Assembly (NCBI RefSeq): GCF_051014685.1
Contig: NC_135054.1
Location: 10,110,001-10,174,000, forward strand
Source: Ptiloglossa arizonensis
Taxonomy: Eukaryota > Arthropoda > Insecta > Hymenoptera > Colletidae
Length of the DNA: 64,000 nucleotides
Direction: 5' to 3'
This document shows positions 1-12,269 of the stretch, piece after piece. Positions within the stretch are counted from its first letter, which is position 1. Each line of letters starts with the position of its first letter. A model generated the notes under the pieces. It was not told the DNA's origin. It saw only the letters and a list, made by a program, of their open reading frames with translations, and made no database searches. A program made the position numbers and the translations under genes.

Positions 1-2159
1 GGCTATGCTATACACAAAGTGTTCTCTGGAGAACTGAATATTTATCTAGAAAAGAGTTGTTAAATATTTTACTTGCATGTACGGTACCAGCCATAAGTTT
101 AAGATAAGATTTGTTGTCACGATGAAATTATTACTTTCTCCGAAATATATAGTAAAATAGAGAAATAAATTTAACAATTGAATTGCTCGGTTAAACGTTA
201 TTTAACCGTTATTTGTTGAAAAAGTCTTTTTATTACAAGTACCAAATTCTCCTGAATAATTATCAATTCTTTTTATTAAAGTTGGAACCTATGTACTTAT
301 GAATTCTTATAAAGTCCAATGAATTCTTTTATTAAATATTTACATTGTTAAATCAGTGAAGATAATTTCATTTCGAAGCTGTACACCTTTCGTTTTCAAA
401 AGTTTTCGAAACAAAATTTTCGAATCGATTACTCTTGTTTCGGATAACCGGTAATTACTCGAAATTAATAGAAAAACGAATGCGTGGTAGAGAAATAATG
501 ACCATTGATACTAGAATGACATTTGTAGTACTACAAATGCTCTGGCCACTCAAAGTGCACAACTCGTTATCACACCGCAACTTCATTTTCATGGAACTGA
601 AGTAAAGTTTCATAATGTGCAGTATTGTGCGCAAAGTTTCGTTTAATTTTCATGCTCCACGGAAAACATCAGGCATTACTGGATGCGGAAATAAGAGTCA
701 CGAAAACAAGAAACCGTGGAATCCGATGTCACTTTTATTGTCCGTGTTTATGTACCGAGATAAAAGCGGTGGATCGCGATACATCAGACCGTCTTAATTG
801 CAAACCGCGATGTCTTATCAGTATTTTATCCAATCGACCTTTTTCTAGGATGGCAAGTCTGGGCTGCAACGAAACGGTTCGAACTACATGCGAAACTTAC
901 ATTTATCTTCCTCCAACGTTCAACCAGCTAGTCTCAAACAAGTGCTCTGTCTATTTGGGGGAGTAGCGTTTAAATTTCATGGCGTAACAATATTTGCATT
1001 TTCGTGACGCAACATTGCAAGAAATAGAATAACAAACGCACGAGTGAGCGGTCCGGTATTTGTTTTTTCGTCCGTAAAATTAGAACGTCGGGAAAAATTC
1101 CTGTTTAGATTATGTCTCATTGCGCGCGCTTTTGGTTCGAGCATTTTCGTTTTAAATAAATGCAGTCGGTATTGTACGCGTTTGTACTTTCACTATTACC
1201 GAAAAGAAAATCTTTCCTCAAAATTGTTTATTCTGATCAAATTTTAACATCGACTAATTGACAATGAAAACGTATTAATTTTAAATTAGTCGGTTCAAGG
1301 ATCGCAGAACAAGGATTTGCAAACATTTTAATTTATTCGAAAGTATTACGTTTTGATAGAACGTATTATTTTTATTTCTCTACTACGTTATTAATGTAAA
1401 TTGTTCCTAGATACTCTTTGGCACGTTTCATCGAAAACTTTTCTTAAATATATTATTACAATATATACGTAAATGTATACGTAATATTGTCATCAGTATT
1501 GTTATTAATATTGCATTGTGGCTAGTTTGGGACGGCTAATATGGTTTCCTTGCATTTCACGTTAAAACCCCTGGTCTTCCTACGCGTTGTTTATTAATTA
1601 GTATATTGTACCGTGAATTTGTACCTCCCAATTATTTTCACCCTACTTTTCTAACATTTTCCCTCGTTGTACAATTTCCAAATAATTTCTCGTTTCTCCG
1701 GTGCATTTTTCAATGTCTTTCGACCTAATTTTACTCAACTTTTCGTTCTAAATTAATTTCATCGACATATTCCGCTCATACTTCTGTGCATTACATTCCC
1801 ATATACTATTTTCTTTGCACTTCTGCTTATTCTCTATTCATCATTGTGTCACAAATGATCTTTGTTTCAAGATAACAAACAATGTTACCTTGTTTGCGTG
1901 ATAAACAATCCTTTGCTCTTACAACCGTACAAAGCACTAATTTGCTCGAGAAATCTCAGATGTACGATCAATTGTACATTCGCTGCAGAATCTCACTTGC
2001 TCTTAAATTTTTATTTTCGCGTTCGAGAACTTACGAATACAGTACGGTAGTACGTCGAGCGATAAAACGGAAACGACGTGTCCGTTTTCGTGGAAAAAAG
2101 ATCGTGTAATTTCATAGGGGGTAATTTCAGACACTGTTCTTTGGCATTTAATTTCGGTC
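1..2159. other. Gene-free AT-rich stretch
   Basis: I see no gene here. Open frames on both strands are at most 113 codons, overlap each other in different frames and have the Ser/Arg/Phe/Tyr-rich composition of chance translation of this genome. No tandem array, transposon terminal repeat or structured RNA was noticed. The stretch is ordinary intron-like or intergenic sequence. Confidence 0.6.
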
Positions 2160-3250
2160 GGCTTAGGTCGGCGATGGCGGCGCGCAATCTCCTATTTTCC
2201 GTTTCTTGTTAAAATTGGACTTCCAAGAGTTACTTTATCGCGGTAATCAAATATCGCAATAGCTCGGTTTGCATCCAGCGTAACAGTGAAACGCACGCGA
2301 CACAGGGCTCTAGGTGTTTCCGTGGCCGGTCGTGGCACGTGACCGGCGCGAGACACGACCGAAAAATTGTTTTCGAAAAGGAAAACAAAGGGTGAGGTGT
2401 TTCCGCGACGTAACGAACTCCGTGGAAAAAAGCGTAATCCTTTGGAAAGTATACCCTGTACCGTGCCGGTGGCAGGTTTACTTCCGTTTACGGGCTTGCA
2501 TATGGATCAACCGGGCGTGTTTAATTAAAATACGTATTTTCGGTGTTTCAATTGGTTCATATTTCCTTTCGGTGTACCGTTAACCCGGGGAATTTATGAA
2601 GCTTCGACGGTCGTTCAAGCGTTCCCGGCGCTTGTGTTTCTCCTTGGCTTTCGACTCGTCGAGTGTTGAAACACGGATATCCAAGTGGCTCGAATATTTC
2701 CTCGATAAAGTGCGCCGGGTTAAGAATAATTGGGAGCCCTAACCCCCCTCCACTTTTCCTCTCGCACCGTCACCACCTCACTTCCCGCCCTGTGTCTACG
2801 TATGTGTGTGTACACGTAGATGCGCGTGTCTGTGTTTTTTTCCTCTCCCACGGTATACGTATTCCCCAAACGGTTTACTCGGTCAACGGTATCGACAAGT
2901 ATAAATTAAGAAACTTTATTGCCCGTAGAAATGGTGCAGTGCGACGTCTGCGTTCGTAAATGGCGCTGGCATGTATATGCACTTGTGCGCACATATGTAT
3001 ACGGGAACGCACTAACGAGGCAGTAAATTCTACATGTTGGACCGCTAATGATTACCTGATATCATGAGCTAATGGACGCGGCAGATGTCGTCCCCTTTCC
3101 CAAAATTTTATTTAGACTTACATCGATCGCGATGTCCGCACGGTCGTCGTGCCCATTTTACGAATCGTCCTAATAATTTGCACCGGCGGATACCTCCCAA
3201 AGGATGGTCCAATTAACGCGCGCCGCTGGCTGATTCGAGTTTATTGATTT
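2160..3250. promoter_or_regulatory. CpG-rich block, possible enhancer or promoter
   Basis: The block is visibly richer in CpG than its flanks. It holds an inverted pair, CGGTCGTG at 2327-2334 and CACGACCG at 2354-2361, around a CACGTG E-box at 2336-2341. Further right it has homeodomain-type TAAT words (around 3048-3075) and the motifs CGTCCTAAT (3166-3174) and GGTCCAATTAACG (3206-3218), which recur at 51.3 kb. Frames of 89 and 98 codons cross the block but match no family I recognise. The regulatory role is an inference from motif density only. Confidence 0.25.
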
Positions 3251-5058
3251 AATAGACCTGTGTGAAAATTATGGCTTCGTCGCAATCGGCGCTGGAAATG
3301 CAAACGATCCGACCGCCACTGGACGATACGTCCTGAACTTTGCCAGAGGACTTTTCTGCATTCATCGTGGGGCTGCTGCGTTTCGTGCTCGATTCTCTTG
3401 GCCGAGGCACGACGATGTTTTTCTCTTAATCGATGTTCCAACTGTCTGGCGTCTTTCGACTCTGTAATTGTTTAATTCTCCCTCCGTCGTAACGCGTTAG
3501 ATTAGCATTCTGTGTTTATCCGTTAAGATGTCCGTAAACAAGACTCGTTAGTATTACGCGACGCGGAAATGGAACTACTTTGATAACTTAGTCAATATTG
3601 CTTTTAACAAAGGGAGCCCTCTGATGCATTATTAAACGTTTTCCTTGGTGCTCGTTGCACTCGCGATGTCAAAGTCGCCTTCAATTTTTCGAACGGAATC
3701 TGATTCGTTTTCTGTAGCGAAAGTTACGATTATTTCCTTCGAGAGCGACAAACGTTTCGTCGTTTGAAATTTTTGGAATTTATCTAACTCGTGGTTACTG
3801 TTCGTGGAACGTTCGCGTGTGTGTATATTCCGAAAAAGCCGTAAAAGTGGTATTGAAATAAAAATAGGTCTTAAATTCGTGGATCTGGAAAGTGACCCTC
3901 TTATTTTGTACGTTTTATTTAAATAACACGTGCACGCGCGTTTATCGTTCGCGTATATCTCACCGTATCGGTCTATACGAAATATTATTATTTTATATTA
4001 TTTATATCAATTTATGAATATTTATATATATAAATATAGCATTCCACGCAGGTTCGGTGAAAGACTTAGCATTTACTCGAGCTAAGTTTCGGACTCTGCC
4101 AGCTCTGCAGTAACAGAATTAGAAACGGTTACCTTTAACTGACAAGAAACATCCACCGAGTGTCCAACGTTGATTTTTTTTAAAGCTTTCTAGGTTTGTG
4201 GAGCAACCGAAAATAATAGACACGCGTCTATCGCGTGCAATCTCAAAAATTAGGAATATTGTAACCGGTGCGGTCGAAGAGTTCCATCGGGGAACCAAAG
4301 ATCGGAGCACGACGTTAAAGATAATTTATTTATACACCAACTACGTCCTGCGGTGCAGAGCTGTCTCTCTTTCTTTCTCTCTCCGCGTAAAAATTAATTT
4401 TGTCGAACAAACGACACGAATTCGCGGTAAAAAATTATAGTTTCGTATTGCGATGCAAATTATAACAAGCGACAGGGATACGATTATTAATATTTCCAAA
4501 AAATTCCCGCGCAACGCGTGCACGTACAGTTTGCACAAGTTTTACATATATATTTTACACATGTTTTGCATATTTTGATGCGTTGTAATTATACGAACAT
4601 CCACAGTCCACCTATGCAAAATAATGAAACTGTTTTCGCTCACTCGTTTATGGAAACATAGCTGGCTGGTAATAGCGTGACCACCCCATGCAGGGCGAGG
4701 CAGTCGACACGCTCACCTTGAATAATTTGTAAGTTATGCGTTGAAAAATTGTCGTGTACAAAGCTTGCGTGGTTTCGAGGGTGGCGTTGAATATCGTATG
4801 TACTTCTTCTATACGCGGGAGTGTTTCAGATATTCGAAGGTCAAGTGCCTTTTCCGCTTAAATAGAATATCATATTTCTCGTGCTACAATTCCAAAGAAT
4901 TTTACACACCTCGAATTTAATACTTAACTATAAATTTTCTCTCGTTTCTGGAAAATTTTCAAATTTCCACCGTATCGTCGACACGTCACCGCTTATAAAT
5001 AATGCACATCTAATACGGTATGCAATGCCACCCCGAGACCGTGCAGCTTTCGTGTGCA
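3251..5058. other. Gene-free stretch
   Basis: No gene or repeat array was recognised. A short pyrimidine run (around 4362-4384) and an AT-rich run with TATA words (around 3985-4040) are the only local peculiarities. Open frames are 80 codons or fewer. Confidence 0.55.
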
Positions 5059-5660
5059 ACAATTTCTACAATGAAAGAAATTTATCATTATCCTTGTCTT
5101 TGACCGATCTCGAGTGACTATGGTTATTGAATTCACCCAACTGTGAACTACAAACATGGTTTTCGAAAAACCTATAATTCCATCTGAAAAAAGTTGATCC
5201 GACAACACTTTTCTGTATCAACGATGTTTTTGAAAATATTCTGTTACATCGAACGCTATACGTGTCGTAGGACAATTTCTACAATGGAAACAATTTGTTA
5301 TTATCTTTATCTTCGACCGATCTCGAGTGACTATGGTTATTGAATTCGCCCAACTGTGAACTACAAACATGGTTTTCGAAAAACCTACAATTCCATCTGA
5401 AAAAAGTTGATCCGACAACACTTTTCTGTATCGGCGATATTTTTGAAAATATTCTGTTACATCGAACGCTATACGTGTCGTAGGACAATTTCTACAATGG
5501 AAACAATTTGTTATTATCTTTGTCTTCGATCGATCTCGAGTGACTACAAACGTGTTTTTTGAACAACCTATAATTCCATCTGAAAAAAGTTGATCCGTCA
5601 ACACATTTCCGTATCGGCAATATTTCTGAAAATATTGTTATATCGAACGCCATACGTGTC
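5059..5660. repeat. Tandem repeat, 213-bp unit, three copies
   Basis: Three head-to-tail units begin at 5059, 5272 and 5485, each opening with ACAATTTCTACAATG and closing near CGAACGC(T/C)ATACGTGTC. Units 1 and 2 differ by scattered substitutions. Unit 3 is shorter because about 30 bp between two GACTA/AACTA words is missing. The open frames on the minus strand here (up to 128 codons) repeat in step with the array and are products of the repeat, not a gene. Confidence 0.93.
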
Positions 5661-5689
5661 AGACAGCGTATACGGTAAATAAGAGAAAT

Positions 5690-6480
5690 CCAAATCGTTC
5701 TTTACGCACGAGTGCCGCCGCGAGCATTGAAATCGCGCTCGTTCGCGAGTGTCTTCGCTCGGCCCCAATTCCATAAAGGTTCGGGAAAGTAGTAATTACA
5801 CGACACAAAGAGGATTACTCCCCCTGAAAAAGAAAGCGACGCGCTCGCTCCTGATGTACCTTACCAATTATAATTCTAGAATTAAATGTTTCGTATTGCC
5901 GCCGGCGTCGTTTCCACGTTAATTACTTCCCGCCGCGAACTTCCATTAAATTGAACAATTTTTACAGCCGGTCGGGCAACACCTCGCACTCGTCGTGGTA
6001 AAAACGTGTTTAACAACCGTCTGGCAGAAGCAGTAACCGCCCGCGGAGGGTTTCTTCTTCGCGGTATTTGCAACCACGCGACCGACGCGGTGTATCTGTC
6101 GGATCGTATGCAAATCTCTTGCGGCTTAATTACGCGAACACGCCTACTATATGAGGTTTCAGATCGTACGTAACGCGAACCGGAACCCAATATATTTCTC
6201 GCCCGATAAGAAGAAACCCCCCTGCATCTGAGCCACGGTTAAGCCTAACGCAGAGGCGCGCAAGCGCTTATACGCCCCTCGGTTCTCACCCTGAGCGTTG
6301 TGTTTGTGTTTATCTGTAGCCATTTGCACACGGTGGCCCGAGCCTGTGGCACGCCTGGTTTACAAGTCTTTACACGACGACCGCCCGATCTCTGATACCC
6401 GAAACCCGATTTCCCTTCCGGACCTCGCTCCGATCAAACGTCATCGCTCTACGTACTCGGAACAATAAGTAGCGAGCGTT
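5690..6480. promoter_or_regulatory. CpG-rich block with homeodomain and POU-type words
   Basis: CpG-dense sequence is interleaved with TAATTA/TTAATTAC words (around 5790-5945) and one perfect POU octamer ATGCAAAT at 6108-6115, followed by another TTAATTACGCG. This mix resembles arthropod developmental enhancers. A 102-codon minus-strand frame (5882-6190) has no recognisable domain. The regulatory call is inferred and could be checked by conservation in other bees or ants. Confidence 0.27.
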
Positions 6481-8640
6481 CTGATACCATGGAAGTATCG
6501 CGATAAGGATTCCCGTGTTCGCGCTCATTCTATACCGCATTCTGTACAACGTCGATCACCTTACACCTTTTCTGGCTAAATTCTCTCGGGCGAATGTTTT
6601 CTTACCGCGTTCAGGTTACGAGTCTTTGCACGTTTCATGACCAGATCCGTGATAACTCGAAATTCGACTTCCCTTTTCACGATGATCGAATCATTGGACG
6701 TGCAGAGTGCAAGTTATATGTCGATTATACATATACATTCAGTCGTGACATAATTTACGTTAGATTATTTGGTTACTGTTCCGTCATTTTTAATCCTAGA
6801 ATACTTCCGAATAAACATTGTAACTTACTTTCTTCGATGTAGTCTGATCTAGTTCAAAAGTAATTTTTATAAATACAAAGGATGTGTGTTATTTTCTTCG
6901 CGATACACTCATACTTTATGATTATTGCATAGGGCCTCACAGATGCACTGCAAGAGGGAAAACTGCATTGCACATATAGTATTTAAGAATCTTTTTGCAC
7001 CTTATTTTATGGTAGAATGTGCCTACCGACATTGCATCTATGCATATTTATCGGGATCATCGGGAAGTTTTTCTTGACACTAAATCGTGGTTATACCATG
7101 ATAAACTAGACGAAACGAGCTTTTTTCCGATACGTAATAGCTTTCGATTTGATATAAAGGACACTGGCAATGCGTTAACATACGAATAGTGAGTCAGTTG
7201 AAAAGCAGACAAAAGTTAGCGCATTAGGGTATACTTTTATTAGTTGTAGATCAATGTAATGTATTCCAGGATTTAGTAATTAGAATTTATGTCGACTGTT
7301 AGTAACAAAATAATCGTAATTTTAATCGAAATAGTCACTTGTCCTGGAACACAGATTTTCTATGATTATTTCAGAAATTGTTTTCGTCGGGATGTTCTTC
7401 GAATTGTACGAATTTCGATAAGTTTTATAAGCCGTATTCTTCAACTTAGTTACGTGTTTGTTAAGTAAGATATTAAAAATTCAGACGAATTTATCCCGCA
7501 TTTATTTCAGCATTAAATATCTGAGCTCCGCGCAGTACTCGAAACGGTAAATGTGTTAACAAAACATACGATACAGTGGAAATATCGTGGTAAAGTTTTC
7601 ATGTTCATCCTTATGTAAATACTTGCAAACATTCCGATACAAGTATTTCTGGATGCTACGAGTCTTGTAAAATAACTTTACATTCTACAATGTTTTTCAT
7701 TTATTTAGGAAAGAATTTTCACTGAATTTGATCGCCTCTGCTGAATAAATCAGGGTACATTGTAGGATATCGTAATATTTGTTTATTAGAAAGAATTGAG
7801 TTGTTCAGGATTGACGGTATCGTCTCTCCCACCTTTTAAAGTTATTCGATATTCCGATATTGAACATAGCTTTGTAGACATATTTTGGAGAAATTTAGTC
7901 TGTTATTTAATGAAAAATATGTTTGTAAAAGCTCGTACTAACGTGTCACTAACTTTTATCGTTTTTAATTCGGTAAGGGTACTCGATAAAGAGGAATGGT
8001 ATTTTAAATCGAAAAACATGCGGAATGTTTTTTATTCTGTAAAATACGTTTAGAGTGTCACGATAAAAAATCGGACAGCTGTTTATAAAACATAATTAAT
8101 CAACTCCAATGAAATAATACATTCAATTACGCACGATTGGTTGCAATAAACGCAAGTGTAGCTTTGCTGCTATATTTGACTGGCTCTTTGACACGTGAAA
8201 TTTGTTTCCTTTTTATAGTAAACCACGCGAATAAAGGTAATTGCCTCTGGAAAAAATAAAAAGGTTCTTTGAACTTAAAAGTTTGCACATGGAATATGCA
8301 TGGAGCTCTGCATCAAAAATTTTCTGTAGAATCGTGCACGAAATTTTATTCGCTGAATAAATAATCAAATTACTATTCTTTTTCGGGTAAAAATAATTTT
8401 AACACGATGTTTCAAGACATTTCCGAACGTTTACACTATATCTGGATATGGACTATTAATTATGTACATAGTATATAAATTTCACTACGACGCTAAAGTT
8501 AAATATACTTTCGATTATACCACGGAAAAAAGGAATCGATACAGTTGATGTAAAAGAATTCTTTGTTGAATATTAATCGTTTTAACCTGACCACCGACTT
8601 TTCATTAATCTTGATTTATAAAACTTTCTTTAAAAATATT
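6481..8640. other. Gene-free AT-rich stretch
   Basis: No exon, repeat array or terminal repeat was recognised. Open frames are 85 codons or fewer. A phrase near 7098 (CATGATAAACTAGAC) recalls the HDN motif of mariner transposases, but its neighbours do not translate to that family in any frame. Confidence 0.5.
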
Positions 8641-8646
8641 ACACAA

Positions 8647-8935
8647 TTATAAGAAATTAAAATTGTAAGTTTGTAAAAGAATCTCGCCTACAGAATTTAC
8701 CGAATTAATTTTGTCCGGGAGTAACGCTAGCGTCAATGGATTTTTGTTTTCTAAGAAGGTCAATAGATCGAGAGCCCCATATTTCGGTTGAATTGCCAAA
8801 CTCTCGTGACTTACGCTCGATCCTGTATGCGATATGAGCTTTGGCATTGTGTATTTGCGTCAGAATTTCAGTAGTTTCTGTTATAGATGTACACACCGCC
8901 ATTGCAGTGACGTATTCATACCACGAGGGTAGTTC
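8647..8935 (-). other. Unidentified minus-strand open stretch, possible decayed coding relic
   Basis: Two overlapping minus-strand frames (8705-8902 and 8647-8847) have a composition unlike most chance frames in this window: they are rich in Ala, Thr, Ile, Gln and His and poor in Arg and Phe runs. The upstream frame stays open before its first Met back to about 8960. I do not recognise a family. The sequence may be a frameshifted fragment of a transposon or other protein, or it may be chance. No splice sites, start context or neighbour support a functional gene. Confidence 0.12.
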
Positions 8936-8960
8936 GTCTACAGGTTGAAAGGAATATATT

Positions 8961-10095
8961 CAGGACTATAAGAGTACACCGAGACGATGGGATTCAACGA
9001 AGATTGACAAGATTGAATTATTATTCACCTTTGTTCCGACGTATATCTAGTTATTCCTGATCTCGTAAAATGCGAAGACGTTCTTCAAGTATCTCGTCAC
9101 GGCAATTTATTATATCCCGTCTGCGTCGTTACGTAAATTGACTCTATTTGTCAAAATAAGCAACGAATCGGCCAATCGTTAATTGCAATCAAACTGCCTT
9201 TTGATACACTGGATTTATGCATTTATGCTTGTTAGGTGAACGCAAACAAATTATTCCCGCGATTCGAGTTACGAATTTTCGTGCTTTTCGCTTATTTTGG
9301 AATCAACCGGCGGATTAGGTTAACAAAAGCGTTGTCTTATCAGTTTCCTTGCAGCCGTGTAATATTGCATTTACGACCAAATTCATAATCAGATTACGGT
9401 ATACTATAGGTTAGAGTTTCAACTTTGCGCTTAATTAGCAGACTATGGAGCCGGTTGCCTCATAGTGTCCACGGGTGTCAGCCTCGGTGTTTAACTTGGC
9501 TGATCCAGAAAACTAAAGTTTTTGCAGTTAATTAATTCAAACAGCGTTGGAAATTCAATTAATTCTATATGTGATATATTAACGCGTTCATCAATTGTTA
9601 CGGAGTAAACGTTAAACGTTATTCGAATTGGGAACGAACGCTCGGAAACAGAAACGATAACAAATAATACAAACTCTATAACTCGATTTAAATTAATTCG
9701 AATATAATTCAATAAGCGATTGTCAAAGTTGTTAAGTTTGTTCTTGACGCGAACAAATAAGTTCTACTTTAAACTCGACGTCGATCACCAAGGTTAGAAG
9801 ATAATACAAGTCTTCGTGGTTTAATACCTTTGAAACGTTACTTAAATCTTTCATAATCTACGCTGATATTTGGTACAAATTCAATTCAAAACAACAACAG
9901 ACGTAGTTCTTAAACCTTGGCTCGTGACTTCATTTGATCTATCAATTTTACTTTAATTTCTCGAATTATTACTTACGCATTTTTACGGATTTGTAATGTC
10001 GGACGTATCGAGAAATTCGCAAGACACATCTGAAAATGGTAAACGTAATTAATCGAGAATATTCCAATACGCGATACTATAGGATTGGGAACAAC
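8961..10095. other. Gene-free AT-rich stretch
   Basis: No gene or repeat was recognised. Short minus-strand frames (73 codons at 9491-9712) are chance translations of AT-rich DNA. Confidence 0.5.
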
Positions 10096-10205
10096 TATTG
10101 GGTTGTTCGGAAAGTCAATAAAATGTTTATACACTCTAAAAAAATCGTGTTTCATTCACCAAAAAAAAAAAAACAAAACGAAATGACTTTCCGAACAACC
10201 CAATA
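10096..10205. mobile_element. Mariner-type MITE with perfect 20-bp terminal repeats
   Basis: TTGGGTTGTTCGGAAAGTCA at 10098-10117 is the exact reverse complement of 10184-10203, and both ends are flanked by TA (10096-10097 and 10204-10205), the target duplication of the Tc1/mariner superfamily. The element is 106 bp long and has no transposase. Its inside is a short AT-rich piece with an A run at 10161-10173. Such pieces are known as internally deleted, non-autonomous mariner derivatives that depend on a full-length element elsewhere. Perfect arms suggest fairly recent insertion. The 60-codon minus frame across it is not a gene. Confidence 0.88.
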
Positions 10206-10419
10206 GAAATGATACGAAAGAATTCCGTAGCTCTGGACGTTGCGTAATAAACACTTGAAGAGTTCAACTCGTTCCTGTAGCACGTAGCGATGTCACACCG
10301 TTCGGAATCCGGATTGGCTTCTCGCTGCTGTACGTCGCGTATAATTCTTGAACATTTACTTCTAAGTGGTCTAAGGATTCACGGATTCACTTATGAACCC
10401 CTAATGCCCTAGAGTAATA

Positions 10420-11060
10420 CCTATTGCTCGGGAACCGGCAGAGGAGATCTCAAGGCGGACCTGCTGCATACCCTAGCACGTTCAGCATCGGGGGTTTCGG
10501 TATTGCAGAGAAGAAGCGGCAGCTCGTTTGCCGGAAAGGTGTACAGGTGGGGCGAAGAGGGGGTGGAAGGAACGAAGAGCTTCAGAGGGGTGGCTCTTTG
10601 GCTGCCGACAGTGCCTACTTTGAAATTATACAGCGTTTATGCTCTTATTAATGCGAGTCCTAGCAGATACGGTTGGAGATTGAGGAGGTTGAGTTATGAT
10701 TCAGCCCTGCTCGTTCCTTGGCCGCTTTTGAGTCGGCACCGCCATAATGCCCCGTGATTAATCCCTCGGGGCACGGACTGGCAGTACCAACGGTGCATCT
10801 CACCACCTTTAGCTATCCACCTCGCCCCCTCTGTGAAACCCCTCTCCGTGCCAAGCCAACCCCCTCCCAGACACTTCGCCGCCCACCTATCCAACGTGTA
10901 CCTTTGTGGTACCATCCTCGACGCAGATCAGTATTTCACGGGATGTCCGGAATTTTAATACGCGGTTTTACTACTGCGAGGCGTCGTCCTCATCCTTGCG
11001 CCGCCCGTGTTAGAACTTATATACGGGCTCGTGCCGCGGGTGATCCGTAATTAGCCTGTG
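10420..11060. promoter_or_regulatory. GC-rich block, possible promoter or untranslated exon
   Basis: This block changes from G-rich on the plus strand (10535-10600) to C-rich (10810-10890), and frames are open on both strands (75, 84 and 98 codons plus; 73 minus). None has a recognisable domain. GC content is clearly higher than in the flanks. It could be an untranslated exon, a promoter or an enhancer; transcript data would decide. Confidence 0.22.
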
Positions 11061-11165
11061 TACTGCTCTCACACCGATGCATGCTCCTTTTCCTAATTTT
11101 CTTTCATCTCTGTTGTTCTTCCGCTACGGGTTTTTCTACGATAATTAGCACGCGAGTGACGGCTA

Positions 11166-11510
11166 TTCGAGGGGAAAGCATTTGACGATCCTGGTGGTCT
11201 TTTGTGACTTTTGAAACAGGCTCTCGTGCCTCTTCGTACGCGAGAAATGTTTCGTTGTAATTCACGCGGATTATTTAACGGGAATTTTTGTAAATGTAAG
11301 TTCGTCTCCTCGTAGAATAAGATCGTTATGCATCATCGATGCATCAGGTACGATAGAACATTCTTCGCATTAATAGGGAAACAGTTGTTCGAGGAAAAGG
11401 CATTTGACGATCTTGGTAGTCTTTTGTGACTTTTAAAAGAGACTTTCGTGCTTTCTCGTACGCGAGAAATGTTTCGTTGCAGTTCATTTTTTGAAAATGT
11501 AACATTATTT
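11166..11510. repeat. Direct duplication of ~125 bp, offset 222 bp
   Basis: The segment starting TTCGAGG at 11166 recurs at 11388 with the words GCATTTGACGATC, GTCTTTTGTGACTTTT and ACGCGAGAAATGTTTCGTTG in the same order and spacing. The two copies differ by scattered substitutions and lose similarity after about 11298 and 11510. About 90 bp of unrelated sequence lies between them and contains the small palindrome ATGCATCATCGATGCAT. Confidence 0.85.
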
Positions 11511-11607
11511 ATTTCCAGAATTACTTTTCATTCCTTTCTCAAGATTTGAAAAATACTACGTTCAGAGAATTTCACCTGGAAAATATTTATTACCATCCTC
11601 CTAGAGG

Positions 11608-11638
11608 ATTTTTAGGATCCTTATCGGATCCTAAAAAT
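11608..11638. other. Perfect short hairpin
   Basis: TTTTTAGGATCC (11609-11620) and GGATCCTAAAAA (11626-11637) are exact reverse complements around the 5-nt loop TTATC, with one more A-T pair outside. The stem is too short for a microRNA precursor. It could be a cruciform-forming site or a decayed element end. Confidence 0.7.
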
Positions 11639-11785
11639 TACGGTTTGAATGGAACGATGTTAGACGACGCGCGATCGAAGGTATTTACAGGTGAACGAGT
11701 AAGCATAGATTTCTCCCCTTTTGTGCTCTGTATCGTATTCGGTTTTCTTACACATCTTACACCGTGCACTTTCGATAAATTTTCT

Positions 11786-11902
11786 AGAAGAAAAGGAGAA
11801 TCGAATAAAGGGGAAGAACGATGCGATAAAGGGCAAGGGAAGGTGTGGAGAAGGAAAGGCAAGACCGAACGGTAGAAAGGTGAGAAGGGAGCAAGGTAGG
11901 GT
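11786..11902 (+). repeat. Purine-rich tract
   Basis: The plus strand is mostly A and G for nearly 120 bp (AAG, GGAAGG, GGGAAGG words) with few pyrimidines. It gives rise to an Arg/Lys/Gly-rich frame of 109 codons that has no independent support as a gene. Confidence 0.6.
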
Positions 11903-12269
11903 GCGTTGAAAACGCAGAATCCACGTGACTATAAATTCCTAGAGTCGTGATATATTTATACGCAGGAATTAATTCGGCGCCAGGGCGAATTAACTTTCTA
12001 TGGCGTTCTGCCAGCCTCAGAGTCTGTTGATCCGACGGAATTTAACTGCCGTTGGATGTAATTGAAGCGGTCTCGACTCAACCACCATTACCTTTATGCC
12101 CTATCTTCATTCTGTTGCTAAAAATTTTCTCGTTCGAATGTAATGTCACACTTCGAATTACACGCGTGAGAAAAAGTCCGCGAGCCACGAACTAAACTTT
12201 CAAAGAACATTAAAGGGAATGGTACTTTGCTATAAAAGTAAGAATTATAGCATTTGATTGCAGGTTCCA

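Noticed and set aside
5218..5604. 128-codon minus-strand frame with internal repeats
   Set aside because: It is a translation of the 213-bp tandem array; the peptide repeat follows the DNA repeat exactly.
7085..7140. Phrase resembling the mariner HDN motif
   Set aside because: No frame around it translates to mariner transposase; the match is limited to a few codons.
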